A stretch of DNA of 64,000 bases from DASXKD01 sp963762735 (lineage in GTDB: Bacteria > Actinomycetota > Actinomycetes > Streptosporangiales > Streptosporangiaceae), in assembly GCA_963762735.1 (NCBI GenBank), contig CAVXMG010000014.1, forward strand, positions 186,001 to 250,000, given 5' to 3'. A program made the translations under genes and the position numbers. Numbering within the stretch: position 1 is the stretch's first letter; the number at the start of each line of letters is the position of its first letter. Under the pieces are notes generated by a model, which searched no databases, was not told the DNA's origin, and worked only from the letters and a program-made list of their open reading frames with translations. This document shows, piece after piece, positions 15,148 through 23,644 of the stretch.

Positions 15148-16316
15148 CACGTGCCCCAGACCTCCTGCGCGGTCTCGACGATCAGCCGGAGCTTGTCCCA
15201 CTGCTGCTGCTGGGTGAGGTCGTTGCCCTCCTTGGTCGAGGAGAAGCCGCATTGCGGGGACAGGCAGAGCTGGTCGGCGTCGACGAACCTGGCCGCGTCC
15301 TCGATCCGCCGCTTGAGCTGGTCCTTGCTCTCCAGCTCGCCGCGCTTGGTGGTGACAAGCCCGAGAACGACCCGCTTGCCCTTGGGCACGAACCGCAGCG
15401 GCTCGAAGCCGCCCGAGCGCTCGTCGTCCCACTCACAGAAGAACCCGTCCACGGCGAGCTCGTTGAACAGCGCCTCGGCCACGAACTCGTAACCGCCCTC
15501 GGCCGCCCACATGCTCTGGTTGTTGCCCCGGCACATGTGGGTGGTGACCGCCAGGTCGGCGGGCCGGCCGGCCAGCGCGCGGTTGATGTTCTCGATGTAG
15601 CGCTCGTGCTGGTGCTCGGGGTCCCCGCCGATCTCGGCGACGTGCTGGCGCTGCGCCGGGTCGTTCATGTACGCCAGGCTGGTGTCGTCGAACTGCAGGT
15701 AACGGCAGCCGAGGTCATACAGCCGCCGCACCTCCTCGGCGTAGGCCGCGGCCAGGTCGGCCCAGAACTGGTCCAGGTCCGGGTAGACCGACTCGTCGAT
15801 GGCCGAGCGGCCGCCCCGGTAGTGGACCATGCTCAGCGAGGGGATGGTGAGCTTGGGCAGCGCGGTGGTGACGGTGTCGCGCAGGAACGAGAACGCCTCG
15901 CCGAAGATCGTGTGCTCGAGCGTGAGCGGTGCGACGACGTGCGCGGACGGCGGGGCCCATTCGTAGCTCTTCTGCTCGTTGTGGAACGCCACCCTGATCG
16001 TGTCGTCCAGCACCTTCTCGATGCCGCCGAGCTGGTAGATGAAGTCCATGTGCCAGGACTCGCGGCGCAGCTCACCGTCGGTCGCCGCGCGCAGCCCTAC
16101 CTCCTCCTGCCTGCGGACGACCTCGCGGATGGCGGCGTCCTCGGTCTGCCGCAGTTGATCGGCGCTGAGGCGGCCTGCCGCGAAGTCGTCGCGGGCCCGC
16201 AGCAGTTCCGGCGGGCGCAGCAGGCTGCCGACGTGGTCGGCGCGGAACGGCGGCCGCCCGGGAGGCCACGCCGTGCCGGCGGCGGAGTGCTGCTGGGCGC
16301 TCTGATCTCCGGGCAT
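15144..16316 (-). CDS. MetE-like cobalamin-independent methyltransferase (COG0620 family)
   Basis: About 390-aa single-barrel relative of the MetE C-terminal domain. Landmarks are the start PFRADHVGSLLRP, RAATDGELRRESW, the LGCRYLQFDDTSLAY strand, the zinc pair THMCRG, GLVTTKRGELESKDQLKRRIEDA and LSPQCGFSST with the third thiol ligand. Such short proteins move a methyl group onto or off a thiol, commonly with methionine/homocysteine or an undefined acceptor. ATG 16316 follows AGGAGG; the frame upstream is ignored. It heads the operon with GalB-, GalD-, dioxygenase-, GntR- and 6PGDH-like genes. By context it may handle a methyl group removed from a methoxylated aromatic; that is inference. A palindromic operator lies 31 bp upstream. 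Confidence 0.85.
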   Translation of the reverse strand: MPGDQSAQQHSAAGTAWPPGRPPFRADHVGSLLRPPELLRARDDFAAGRLSADQLRQTEDAAIREVVRRQEEVGLRAATDGELRRESWHMDFIYQLGGIEKVLDDTIRVAFHNEQKSYEWAPPSAHVVAPLTLEHTIFGEAFSFLRDTVTTALPKLTIPSLSMVHYRGGRSAIDESVYPDLDQFWADLAAAYAEEVRRLYDLGCRYLQFDDTSLAYMNDPAQRQHVAEIGGDPEHQHERYIENINRALAGRPADLAVTTHMCRGNNQSMWAAEGGYEFVAEALFNELAVDGFFCEWDDERSGGFEPLRFVPKGKRVVLGLVTTKRGELESKDQLKRRIEDAARFVDADQLCLSPQCGFSSTKEGNDLTQQQQWDKLRLIVETAQEVWGTW

Positions 16317-16346
16317 GCGCCGTCCTCCTGATTTCGCCGCCAGATC

Positions 16347-16364
16347 GTTCACAATATTGTAAAC
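16347..16364. promoter_or_regulatory. AT-rich palindromic operator candidate upstream of the MetE-like operon
   Basis: GTTCACAATATTGTAAAC is an inverted repeat with 8 of 9 paired positions matching, centred on the perfect palindrome ACAATATTGT. It stands out in DNA of about 70 percent GC and lies 31-48 bp upstream of the start of the six-gene operon. The TTGTNNACAA-like arms fit a GntR/FCD-type repressor site, and a GntR/FCD gene is in the same operon. Confidence 0.6.
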
Positions 16365-16949
16365 AATCCGGGCGCCACGCAACAGGGGTTGCGGGGGCAC
16401 GCGCGGACCCGCGCCCGGCCGCGTGAACGTGAGGTTGAGACCCGTAAGGGGGTGTCATGAAGTAAGGGGCGACCTCACCTCCGCGGACCCGGATCGGCGC
16501 TTGACTGTTCCGTGGCACATAACCCTGCGACGTCGCTACGGGCGACAATCTGGGCTGATTTGCAATGGCACCATTATCGCCCTCTACGGCTAAGGCTCAA
16601 CGTCGCACGCATAGCCAGCATCGTCCAGTCGCAATTTTGTACCCCCAAAAAACGTATTCATACTCAGATGCCATGTGACATGCGACAATACCTTTACGGC
16701 ACGCTTAGATCGGCATCGCAAACGGTTGTGCATGGTCGCACGCAGAGTCATTTTGACATTACTCCATGAATTTTACATTGAGGAGCCTGGACGGCAGGGT
16801 AAAGGGATAGTAATATCGGGAAAACCTGGGGGATATGGCTAAGACTGGCCAAGCGCAGTAGCGCGGGCCCCGCAATCAAATGGCATCGCCATGTCCTAGC
16901 TATTTCTGTGCGCGCCAAATGCAAATCTCATGTCACGGGAGGCACACGC
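16365..16949. other. 585-bp non-coding stretch, unusually AT-rich
   Basis: Between the divergent MetE-like operon and the ScyD-like gene. From about 16500 to 16930 the base composition drops sharply relative to the surroundings and no frame shows actinomycete codon bias. Short palindromes occur (for example CATGTGACATG at 16672-16682) and there is a possible promoter near 16753. I see no tRNA, riboswitch consensus or open gene; an 85-codon frame at 16512 has random composition. Confidence 0.7.
16753..16779 (+). promoter_or_regulatory. Possible sigma-70-type promoter for the ScyD-like gene
   Basis: TTGACA (16753-16758) and TACATT (16774-16779) are separated by 15 bp, slightly short. This would give a leader of about 165 nt before ATG 16950. 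The AT-rich surroundings raise the chance of a random match. Confidence 0.3.
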
Positions 16950-18093
16950 ATGAGCAGAACACGCATCGCGATCGGGATCTCCACAGCCGTGGGGGTAGTG
17001 GCCGCCCTGGGGGTGATGGCGGCGCCCACGGCCGGGGCACAAGCCCGCGGCCATGACGGTACGTTCACGGTGGTCGCCGACCATCTCAACAACCCCCGGG
17101 GACTCTCCCCCGCACCCGGCGGCGGGCTCTATCTCGCCGAGGCCGGGCGCGGCGGTAAGACCTGCTTCGGCGGCGGCCCCGAAGGCGAGATCTGCCCGGG
17201 GCTGACCGGATCGTTCGACCTGATCACCAAGGGGCAGGTCAAGCGGCTCGTCACCGGCCTGATCTCCGCCTCCGGCGCCGGGGGTGTCGCGGCGGAGGGC
17301 CCCGTGTCGGTCTCCGCCCCGCGGCACCTTCTATGGCCTGTTCGGAGAGAACACCCACGTGGTTCCGCCGAAAGGCGTGATCCCGGACAACGTACGCAAC
17401 AAGGCCCTGGCGCAGCTTGGCCGGTTGTGGCTGGTCAAGCCAGGCCGTTGGGTGAAGACCGTGTCCAACGTCGGAGACCAGGACTGGGCGTGGACCAAGC
17501 GCCACCTCGACCCCGGCCCTAAGGACTGGCCCGACGCCAACCCCAACGCCGTGCTCTTCTCGCACGGGAGCCGGTACGTGGCAGACGCGGGCGCCAACGC
17601 CCTGGTGCGGGTCAAGTGGAATGGGAAAGCGCGCGTTCTCCACTTCCTTTCCTTGCCGGCAAACTTCCAAGGTGACACGGTGGCAACGTGCGTCGCGCGC
17701 GGCCCGGACGGGGCGCTCTACGTCGGCGAGCTGGCTGGCGGCTTCTACAGCCCAGGGCACGCACGCATCTGGCGGGTCACCTCTCATCACGCCACGGTCT
17801 GGGCTCGTGGCCTGACCACCGTGCAGGGCTGCGGTTTCGGCAGCGATGGCGCGTTCTACGCCACCGGGTTCCAGACCGGCGGCCTGCAAACCCAGAACCC
17901 GGCCGGGGACGTGGTCCGCATCAGCCAGGACGGCCACCGCACGCGCCTCGGCGTTGGCAAGCTGTTCTTCCCCTCCGGCTTCGCTGCGGGGGCCGACGGC
18001 GCGATCTACGTCTCCAACTGCAGCGCCGCCCCGGCCACGGGAATGGGCCCGCAACTGTGCCCCACCGGCGGCCAGGTGGTCCGCCTCGGGTAG
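16950..18093 (+). CDS. Secreted ScyD/ScyE-like beta-propeller protein, frame-disrupted
   Basis: Exported protein of about 380 aa. ATG 16950 behind CGGGAGG gives a Sec signal peptide (MSRTRIAIGISTAVGVVAAL...APTAGAQA). The mature part has propeller blades of the SMP-30/NHL type: VVADHLNNPRGLSPAPGGGLYLAEAG, DGALYVGELAGG and DGAIYVSNCSAAP, plus paired Cys residues (TCFGGGPEGEICPG; NCSAA...LCPTGG). The ScyD/ScyE name is a family label; no scytonemin genes are near and binding or hydrolysis is not established. Length 1144 bp equals 3 x 381 + 1: one extra base in the CGCCCCGCGG run at about 17313-17322 splits the frame. A strong hairpin follows the stop. Confidence 0.82.
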
Positions 18094-18114
18094 CGCCCCG
18101 GTCCTTGAAGAGAC

Positions 18115-18153
18115 GTGCAGCCGTTCCGCAGCATTCCCGCGCAACGGCTGCAC
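18115..18153. terminator. Bidirectional hairpin terminator
   Basis: GTGCAGCCGTT at 18115-18125 is perfectly complementary to AACGGCTGCAC at 18143-18153, with a 17-nt loop and an AGAG/CTCT flank extending the stem. It lies between the convergent ScyD-like and FAD/GcvT genes. There is no U-run, as usual in high-GC actinomycetes. Confidence 0.75.
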
Positions 18154-18202
18154 CTCTCGCTCATGAGGGCGCGGCCGTGCCAGGGACCCGGGCACGGGCG
18201 GC

Positions 18203-20668
18203 TCAGATGCGGATGCGCTCGTTCGCCGGGTCGTACATGGGGCGCAGCGAGGCGACGGCCGGGTAGGCCGCGGCACCGATCTGCACCGTCCATTCGCCGG
18301 CGTCCAGGTACGCCTGGTCGATCGGCTCCTCGGCGTCGATCATCGCCAGCCCGACGGCGCCACCGAGGGTGAACCCGTAGGACGCGGACCTGATGTACCC
18401 GGCGGGCCTGCCGTCGCGGTGCACCACCTCGGCGTGGAAAAGCAGCGGCGCGGGGTCCTTCAGCAGCACCTGGACCAGGCGCCGGCGCAGCGGCCCGCGC
18501 TCCTTCTGGGCGAGCACCGCCTCCCGGCCGATGAAGCCGCCCGGCTTGTCCAGCGCCACCGCGAAGCCGAGCCCGGCTTCCAGCACGGTGTCGGTGTTGT
18601 CGATGTCGTGACCGTAGTCCCGGTAGCCCTTCTCCATCCGCAGGCTGCCGAGCGCCTTGAGCCCGGCGTGCCGCAGGCCGGCCGCGCGCCCGGCGTCCAC
18701 CAGCCGGTCGTAGACGTGCACCGCCTGCTCGGCCGGGATGTACAGCTCATAACCGAGTTCGCCCAGGTAGGTGATGCGGATGCAGAGCACCCGGGCGAAC
18801 CCGATGTCGATCTCGGCGGCGGCGCGGAACGGGAACGCCTCGTTGGACATGTCCGCGGAGGTGACGGCGGCCAGCACCTCGCGTGACCGCGGGCCCTGGA
18901 TGTTGATCTGCGCATAGCCGGACGTCACGTCGGTCACGAAGGCATGGGCGTCGCCGAGGTGCCGGCGCAGCCAGGTCTCCGCGTGCCGGTGCGCGGTGTC
19001 GGAGGCGACCACCCAGAACCGGTCCTCGGCAAGCTTGGTCACGGTGAGGTCGGCCTCCAGCGTGCCGGCCGGGTTGAGCCACTGGGTGTAGGTGATCCGG
19101 CCGGGCTTGCCGTTCACCCTGTTGGCGGAGACCTGGTCCAGGATCTGCCCGGCGTCGCGGCCGCGCACGTCGAACTTGGCCATGAAGGCCATGTCCATCA
19201 GGATCGCCCCGGTGCGGGCGGCGTGATGCTCGGCCTCCCAGTAGCCGAACCAGTCCGGCCGCCCCCAGGACAGCTCGCCGGGCTCCGGCTCGGCACCGTC
19301 CGGGGCGTACCAGTCGGCGCCCTCCCAGCCGCTGACGTCCTTGAAGTAGGCGCGCTGCGCGACCAGCCGTTGGTGGACCGGGGACACCTTCGCGCCGCGC
19401 GCGGTCCGCGGGGACCGGCCCGGGTAGTGGGTCGCGTAGACCAGGCCGAGCGACTCCACCGTGCGGGTCGCCCGGTACTCCGGGTTGGCCTGGTAACGGT
19501 GCAGCCGGTCGATGTTGATGCCGGTCACGTCGACGTCGGGCCGGCCCTCGGCGATCCAGTGCGCGACCACCCGGCCGATCCCCCCGCCGGTCAGGATCCC
19601 GATCGAGTTCAGCCCGGCGGCGACGAAGTAGTTCTTCAGCTCCGGTGCCTCGCCGACGATCGGCATCAGGTCGGGCGTGAAGCTCTCCGGGCCGCAGAAG
19701 AACTTCTTGATGCCGGCGTGCTCGGCCACCGGGACCCGGAACATGGCGCGCTCCAGGTACGGGGCCATCCGGTCCCAGTCCGGGGGCAGTTCGCCGAAGG
19801 AGAAGCCGTCGGGGACGCCGCCGACGTTCCACGGCGCGCAGACCGGCTCGAACAGGCCGAGCATCAGCCCGCCGCCCTCTTCCCTGTAGTAGCCGTAGTT
19901 GGCCGGGTCTTCCAGCACCGGCCAGCCGCCGTCCACCCCCTCGATCGGCTCGGTCAGCAGGTAGTAGTGCTCGGCCGCCTGCAGCGGGATGCTCACCCCG
20001 GCCAGTTCGCCGAGCTGGCGGGCCCACATCCCGGCGCAGTTGACCACGTACTCGGCCTCGACGTCGCCCTGGGGCGTGCGCACGCCGGTCACCGCGCCGT
20101 GGCGCTGGGAGAACCCGGTCACCGGCACGCCCTCACAGATCCGCGCGCCGTGCATCCGGGCGCCCCTGGCCAGCGCCATCGTCACGTCGACCGGGTTCAC
20201 CCGGCCGTCGGCCGGGATATAGAAGCCGGCCAGCACGTCATCGACCCGCGCGAGCGGGAACAGGCCCGCGACCTCGGCCGCGGAGATCTCGTGCACCTCG
20301 ACGCCGCACAGCCGGTTGAACGCGGCCACCCGCCGGTACTCCTCCAGCCGGCCCGGCTCGATGGCCAGTTCGATCAGGCCCACCTGCTTGAGCCCGGTCG
20401 CCTGCCCGGTCTCCGCCTCCAGCCGGGCGTACAGGTCCCTGGTGTACATCCGCAGCTCGGTCGAGGTCTGTGAGGTCGAGCCGAAGGTGGCCATCAGCCC
20501 CGCCGCGTGCCATGTGGTGCCCGAGGTCAGCCGGTCCCGCTCAAGCAGCACCACGTCGGGCACCCCCAGGTGCGCGAGGTGGTAGGCGACCGAGGTGCCG
20601 ATGACACCGCCACCGACGACGACGACACGGGCGCGATCAGGGATGGCAGTGGTGCCGGGCATGGTCAT
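18203..20668 (-). CDS. FAD-dependent oxidoreductase/GcvT aminomethyltransferase fusion (dimethylglycine/sarcosine dehydrogenase-like)
   Basis: About 821-aa demethylating dehydrogenase. Domains in order: DAO-type FAD domain (VVVVGGGVIGTSVAYHLA), with TTWHAAGL holding the His that carries covalent FAD in dimethylglycine and sarcosine dehydrogenases; an FAO_M linker (YPGRSPRTARG...); the GcvT folate-binding domain (GAILMDMAFMAKFDVRGRDA...LDQVSANRV...TYTQWLN); and a GcvT C-terminal barrel (FIGREAVL...GYIRSASYGFTLG). The enzyme oxidises an N-methyl amine and passes the one-carbon unit to tetrahydrofolate. ATG 20668 is chosen, with 20662 as alternative. It is intact despite its length and is divergent from a DinB-like gene. 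Exact substrate unknown. Confidence 0.9.
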   Translation of the reverse strand: MTMPGTTAIPDRARVVVVGGGVIGTSVAYHLAHLGVPDVVLLERDRLTSGTTWHAAGLMATFGSTSQTSTELRMYTRDLYARLEAETGQATGLKQVGLIELAIEPGRLEEYRRVAAFNRLCGVEVHEISAAEVAGLFPLARVDDVLAGFYIPADGRVNPVDVTMALARGARMHGARICEGVPVTGFSQRHGAVTGVRTPQGDVEAEYVVNCAGMWARQLGELAGVSIPLQAAEHYYLLTEPIEGVDGGWPVLEDPANYGYYREEGGGLMLGLFEPVCAPWNVGGVPDGFSFGELPPDWDRMAPYLERAMFRVPVAEHAGIKKFFCGPESFTPDLMPIVGEAPELKNYFVAAGLNSIGILTGGGIGRVVAHWIAEGRPDVDVTGINIDRLHRYQANPEYRATRTVESLGLVYATHYPGRSPRTARGAKVSPVHQRLVAQRAYFKDVSGWEGADWYAPDGAEPEPGELSWGRPDWFGYWEAEHHAARTGAILMDMAFMAKFDVRGRDAGQILDQVSANRVNGKPGRITYTQWLNPAGTLEADLTVTKLAEDRFWVVASDTAHRHAETWLRRHLGDAHAFVTDVTSGYAQINIQGPRSREVLAAVTSADMSNEAFPFRAAAEIDIGFARVLCIRITYLGELGYELYIPAEQAVHVYDRLVDAGRAAGLRHAGLKALGSLRMEKGYRDYGHDIDNTDTVLEAGLGFAVALDKPGGFIGREAVLAQKERGPLRRRLVQVLLKDPAPLLFHAEVVHRDGRPAGYIRSASYGFTLGGAVGLAMIDAEEPIDQAYLDAGEWTVQIGAAAYPAVASLRPMYDPANERIRI

Positions 20669-20830
20669 GCGAGTTACGTTCCGATCGGTCGGCAGGTACC
20701 TTCTTCGGCGCCCGCCCCGCCGGGCGCGGCGCCGCTGCCTGAGCATAAGCCCCGCTCAAGGTGGCCGGAAGCTGGCGCCAGCCCCGCAAACGACTTGTGC
20801 CAGCACCGCGGATCGCCGAGAGTGGGCGGC

Positions 20831-21437
20831 ATGGCCAGTGACCCTGCCCCGGGAGAGGGCCGCGACGGCACGGCGGCCGATGCCGGGATCACCCGCACGT
20901 TCGGCTGGCAGGACATGTTCGTCCGCCCCGAGGAGGATCCGCGCAGCGACGACGGCCTCGGCGACGAGCGGGCCACCCTGACCGGCTACCTGCGGGCCTA
21001 CCGCCTCACCCTGGAACTGAAGTGCTCGGGCCTGGACGCCGCGGGGATGGCCTGCCGGTCGGTGCCGCCGTCGAACCTGTCGCTGCTCGGCCTGGTCCGC
21101 CATCTCACCGACGTGGAGCGCAACTGGTTCCGCCGCGTGCTGGCCGGCCAGGACGCCGGCTGGCTGTTCCGGCGCGACGACGACAGGGACGCCGCGTTCG
21201 ACGAGGCCGTGGCCGACCCGCAGGCGGTGGAAGCCGCCTGGGCCGCCTGGCGTGAGGAGGTGCAGTTCGCCGAGCGGTTCGTCGACGAGGCGCCGGACCT
21301 GGAAGTGACCGGCACCTACCGGCGAGGGCATCATCAGCCTGCGCGAGGTGCTCGTGCACATGATCGAGGAGTACGCCAGGCACATGGGCCACGCCGACCT
21401 GCTGCGGGAACGCATCGACGGCCGGGTAGGCCAGTAG
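20831..21437 (+). CDS. DinB family protein (DUF664), frame-disrupted
   Basis: About 201-aa four-helix protein of the DinB/YfiT-like superfamily. Landmarks are ERATLTGYLRAYRLTLELKCSGLD, SNLSLLGLVRHLTDVERNWFRRVL with the first metal His, and, in another frame, SLREVLVHMIEEYARHMGHADLLRERIDG with the other His residues. One extra base in CGGCGAGGG near 21322-21326 separates the two; 607 bp equals 3 x 202 + 1. Members bind divalent metal and include thiol-dependent S-transferases (mycothiol in actinomycetes), though many are uncharacterised. ATG 20831 is preceded by a weak GGGCGG site. Confidence 0.82.
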
Positions 21438-21753
21438 CCGATCCAGAAGCCTTGGCGCACCAGCTGAAGCGGGAGTTCGCTGGCGAATTCGGTGCCGCCG
21501 GGCGGCCGGTCGCCCTGCTGTTCACCTGCAACGGCCGCTAGGCTCCGGTTGGCCTGGGGTGGGACCGAAGGGCAGTTAGGCCAGCCGGAATGGCCGGAAA
21601 AAATTGACCGGGGATTATTCGGCCGGGCGGGGTCGCGCCCGGGCGTGACTGGTGCCAGAGTGGTGTCAGATTGGACGCGATACTGGCCGGCCTGCGGACC
21701 GGCCAAACCCTTTGGACACTAACGGTTGGCTAGCGCATGGTGAGGCGCTGCGG
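21438..21753. other. 316-bp intergenic region
   Basis: Between the DinB-like and NTF2-like genes, same orientation. It holds a 7-bp stem (TGGCCGG at 21684-21690 with CCGGCCA at 21699-21705), close to the start of the next gene, and a TTGACC-containing AT-richer patch at about 21600-21625 that could be a promoter. No gene seen. Confidence 0.6.
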
Positions 21754-22152
21754 ATGTGTAACGAGAACGAGTGGATTGTCCGCGAGGCATTCCTGGCCTA
21801 CGACCGGGGCGACTTCGCGCGCATGATGGAGTTCGTGGACCCAGGCCTGCAATGGACCTACCTCGATCCTGGCCTGGCAGATCTGCCGCCGCAGGTCTGC
21901 CGCGGCCGCGAGGAACTGGAGAGGGCACTGCGCTGGCAGACCGCGCTGGGGCTGCGGTCCGAGCTTGAAGAGGTCGTCGCCGCCGGTGACCAGGTGATCC
22001 TGGTGATGCGCACGCCAGGACTCGACCAGCACCGCGGCAGGCAGGGCGACGACCGGACCTATGACGTCGTCACGGTACGGGATGGCCGGATCGTCGAGTT
22101 GCACGCCTGCCGTGACCACGGCGAGGCACGCTCGCTCGCCGGGATCAGCTAG
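21754..22152 (+). CDS. NTF2-like/SnoaL-like nuclear transport factor 2 family protein
   Basis: 132-aa cone-shaped alpha+beta barrel protein. ENEWIVREAFLAYDRGDFARMMEFVDPGLQWTYLDP is the typical N-terminal helix pair and first strand, and the tail DVVTVRDGRIVELHACRDHGEA matches the closing strands seen in SnoaL-like proteins. ATG 21754 is preceded by GTGAGG. Members may be isomerases, hydrolases or ligand binders; no catalytic Asp/His pair can be assigned with confidence. Its TAG overlaps the stop of the convergent hypothetical gene (CTAG shared). Confidence 0.8.
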   Translation: MCNENEWIVREAFLAYDRGDFARMMEFVDPGLQWTYLDPGLADLPPQVCRGREELERALRWQTALGLRSELEEVVAAGDQVILVMRTPGLDQHRGRQGDDRTYDVVTVRDGRIVELHACRDHGEARSLAGIS

Positions 22153-22553
22153 CTGGCTTTGTGCGCCGCCGCGTCCGGCAGCGTCACCCGGCGCAGCCGC
22201 GGTGCGGACACGTCCTTGCGCCGTGCCACGATCCGGTAGGAAAAGGACGTGCTGTTCGCGCCACCCTCGAGTTCTTGCACTACGAACCCCGTGGCGGTCT
22301 TGTCCCGCACGAATAGGCCGCGGCAATTGCCCTCTGCCTGGACGAACACGTGGTATTCGCCGGTGTGAACGGTCTGGGCGAACTCGGGGTCGATCCGCAC
22401 CGAAGCCGCGCCGCCGGACAGCCGCGCCGGGCCGAAGTCCTCGAACCAGCACTCCGGGCTTTCCATGCAGTACAGCGTCAGGTGCCCGTTGCCGTCCTCG
22501 GCCGGGACCACGCCCCATGTGCCTTGCCTAGCTTTTACCGGCCTGGGACACAC
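22149..22553 (-). CDS. Hypothetical protein with an ESPECWFEDFG-type terminal domain
   Basis: 134-aa protein, GTG start at 22553, no signal peptide. CMESPECWFEDFGPARLSGGAASVRIDPEFAQ, then YHVFVQAEGNCRGLFV and a final FSYRIVARRKDV form a beta-rich domain I recognise from the C-terminal ends of larger, often surface or tail-fibre-like bacterial proteins. Here it stands almost alone, so it may be an N-terminally deleted fragment or a free-standing module. A perfect CRP-type box lies 28 bp upstream of the start. Function unknown. Confidence 0.6.
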   Translation of the reverse strand: MCPRPVKARQGTWGVVPAEDGNGHLTLYCMESPECWFEDFGPARLSGGAASVRIDPEFAQTVHTGEYHVFVQAEGNCRGLFVRDKTATGFVVQELEGGANSTSFSYRIVARRKDVSAPRLRRVTLPDAAAHKAS

Positions 22554-22580
22554 GTGTCTCTAGTTGCGTATGTCCTGAAT

Positions 22581-22598
22581 GTGTGACTTCACTCACAC
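22581..22598. promoter_or_regulatory. CRP/FNR-family binding site (TGTGA-N6-TCACA)
   Basis: GTGTGA at 22581-22586 and TCACAC at 22593-22598 form a perfect inverted repeat with a 6-bp spacer. This is the exact consensus half-site and spacing of cAMP receptor protein sites, which actinomycete Crp also recognises. It lies between the divergent hypothetical gene and the PEP-mutase-family gene. Confidence 0.7.
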
Positions 22599-22695
22599 TT
22601 GCCCGGGTTGCGAGCCCGTAGGATCGGGGCTGGCTACTGCGGCGCGGGAGGAGGTGGCGGGGCGTGGATGCTGATGCGGGCCCGCCGTGGGTGCG

Positions 22696-23628
22696 ATGAC
22701 CGCCCGGCTCACCCGCCGCCCTGGCGGGCCCGCCAGGCTGCGGGCCCTGCTGGCATCCGGGCGGACGATCGTGGCGCCGGGCGCGTTCGATCCGCTGGCC
22801 GCCCGGCTGGTGGAGGAGGCCGGGTTCCCTGCGGTGTATATGACCGGGTTCGGCACCTCGGCGGCGCTGCTCGGGCGGCCGGACGTCGGATTGCTGACGA
22901 TGACCGAGATGGCCGGCAACGCCGCGCGGATCGCGGCCTGCGTGGACATCCCGCTGATCGCCGACGCCGACACCGGGTACGGAAACCCGATCAACGTGAT
23001 CCGCACCGTCGGGGCCTATGAGGCGGCCGGGGCAGCCGGAATCCATATCGAGGACCAGGTCGCTCCCAAGAAGTGCGGGCACATGGACGGCAAGCTCGTC
23101 ATCCCGGCGGAGGAGATGGCCGCCAAGATCCAGGCGGCGACAGAGGCCAGGGCCGACCCCGACTTCGTCATCATCGCCAGGACCGACGCACGGGCCGTGG
23201 AGGGCTTCGAGCAGGCCATGGCGCGCGCCCGGCGCTACCTGCAGGCAGGCGCGGACGTGCTGTTCATCGAGGCGCTGACCAGTGAGGCCGAGGCCGCCGA
23301 GGCCGCCCGCGCCTTTCCCGGCGTGCCGCTGCTCTTCAACTGGGCCGAGGGCGGCAAGACCCCGCCGATCAGCCTGGCCCGCCTGCAGGAACTGGGCTAC
23401 CGGATCGTCATCTTCCCGATCAGCACGCTGCTCGCGGCGACCGCCGCGATGCGCCGGATACTCCAGGAGATCTCGCAGGCCGGCACCCCCGCCGCCGCGC
23501 TCGGCGGCCTGCCCGGCTTCGGCGAGTTCGTCGACTTCATCGGCCTGCCCGAGGTACGCGCGGCCGAGCGGCGCTACACCGCCGGGGAAGCCGGGGCCGC
23601 GCCGGAGCGCACCGGCGGCGCGCAGTGA
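22696..23628 (+). CDS. Isocitrate lyase/PEP mutase family protein (2,3-dimethylmalate lyase or oxaloacetate decarboxylase type)
   Basis: About 310-aa TIM-barrel enzyme making or breaking a C-C (or P-C) bond next to a carboxylate. APGAFDPLAARLVEEAGFPAVYMTGFG, PLIADADTGYGNP with metal-binding Asp residues, and GIHIEDQVAPKKCGH are all present. KKCGH at residues 125-129 is the catalytic loop of the lyase branch (Cys as acid/base), not of true PEP mutase. ARTDARAVEGFEQAMARARRYLQAGADVLFIEAL follows. ATG 22696 is chosen over GTG 22687; neither has a strong ribosome site. A CRP-type box about 100 bp upstream suggests catabolite control. Convergent with the second luciferase-like gene. Confidence 0.88.
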   Translation: MTARLTRRPGGPARLRALLASGRTIVAPGAFDPLAARLVEEAGFPAVYMTGFGTSAALLGRPDVGLLTMTEMAGNAARIAACVDIPLIADADTGYGNPINVIRTVGAYEAAGAAGIHIEDQVAPKKCGHMDGKLVIPAEEMAAKIQAATEARADPDFVIIARTDARAVEGFEQAMARARRYLQAGADVLFIEALTSEAEAAEAARAFPGVPLLFNWAEGGKTPPISLARLQELGYRIVIFPISTLLAATAAMRRILQEISQAGTPAAALGGLPGFGEFVDFIGLPEVRAAERRYTAGEAGAAPERTGGAQ

Positions 23629-23644
23629 CCAACCTGTCTGCGAG

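Noticed and set aside
16512..16769. An 85-codon frame in the AT-rich stretch
   Set aside because: No ribosome site, no codon bias, no recognisable motif.
16365..16949. Riboswitch (c-di-AMP or cobalamin type) in the long leader of the secreted protein
   Set aside because: No conserved core of these riboswitches could be recognised.
18944..20473. A 509-codon frame antisense to the FAD/GcvT gene
   Set aside because: Antisense shadow of a clearly recognised enzyme; His/Gly/Arg/Val-rich composition.
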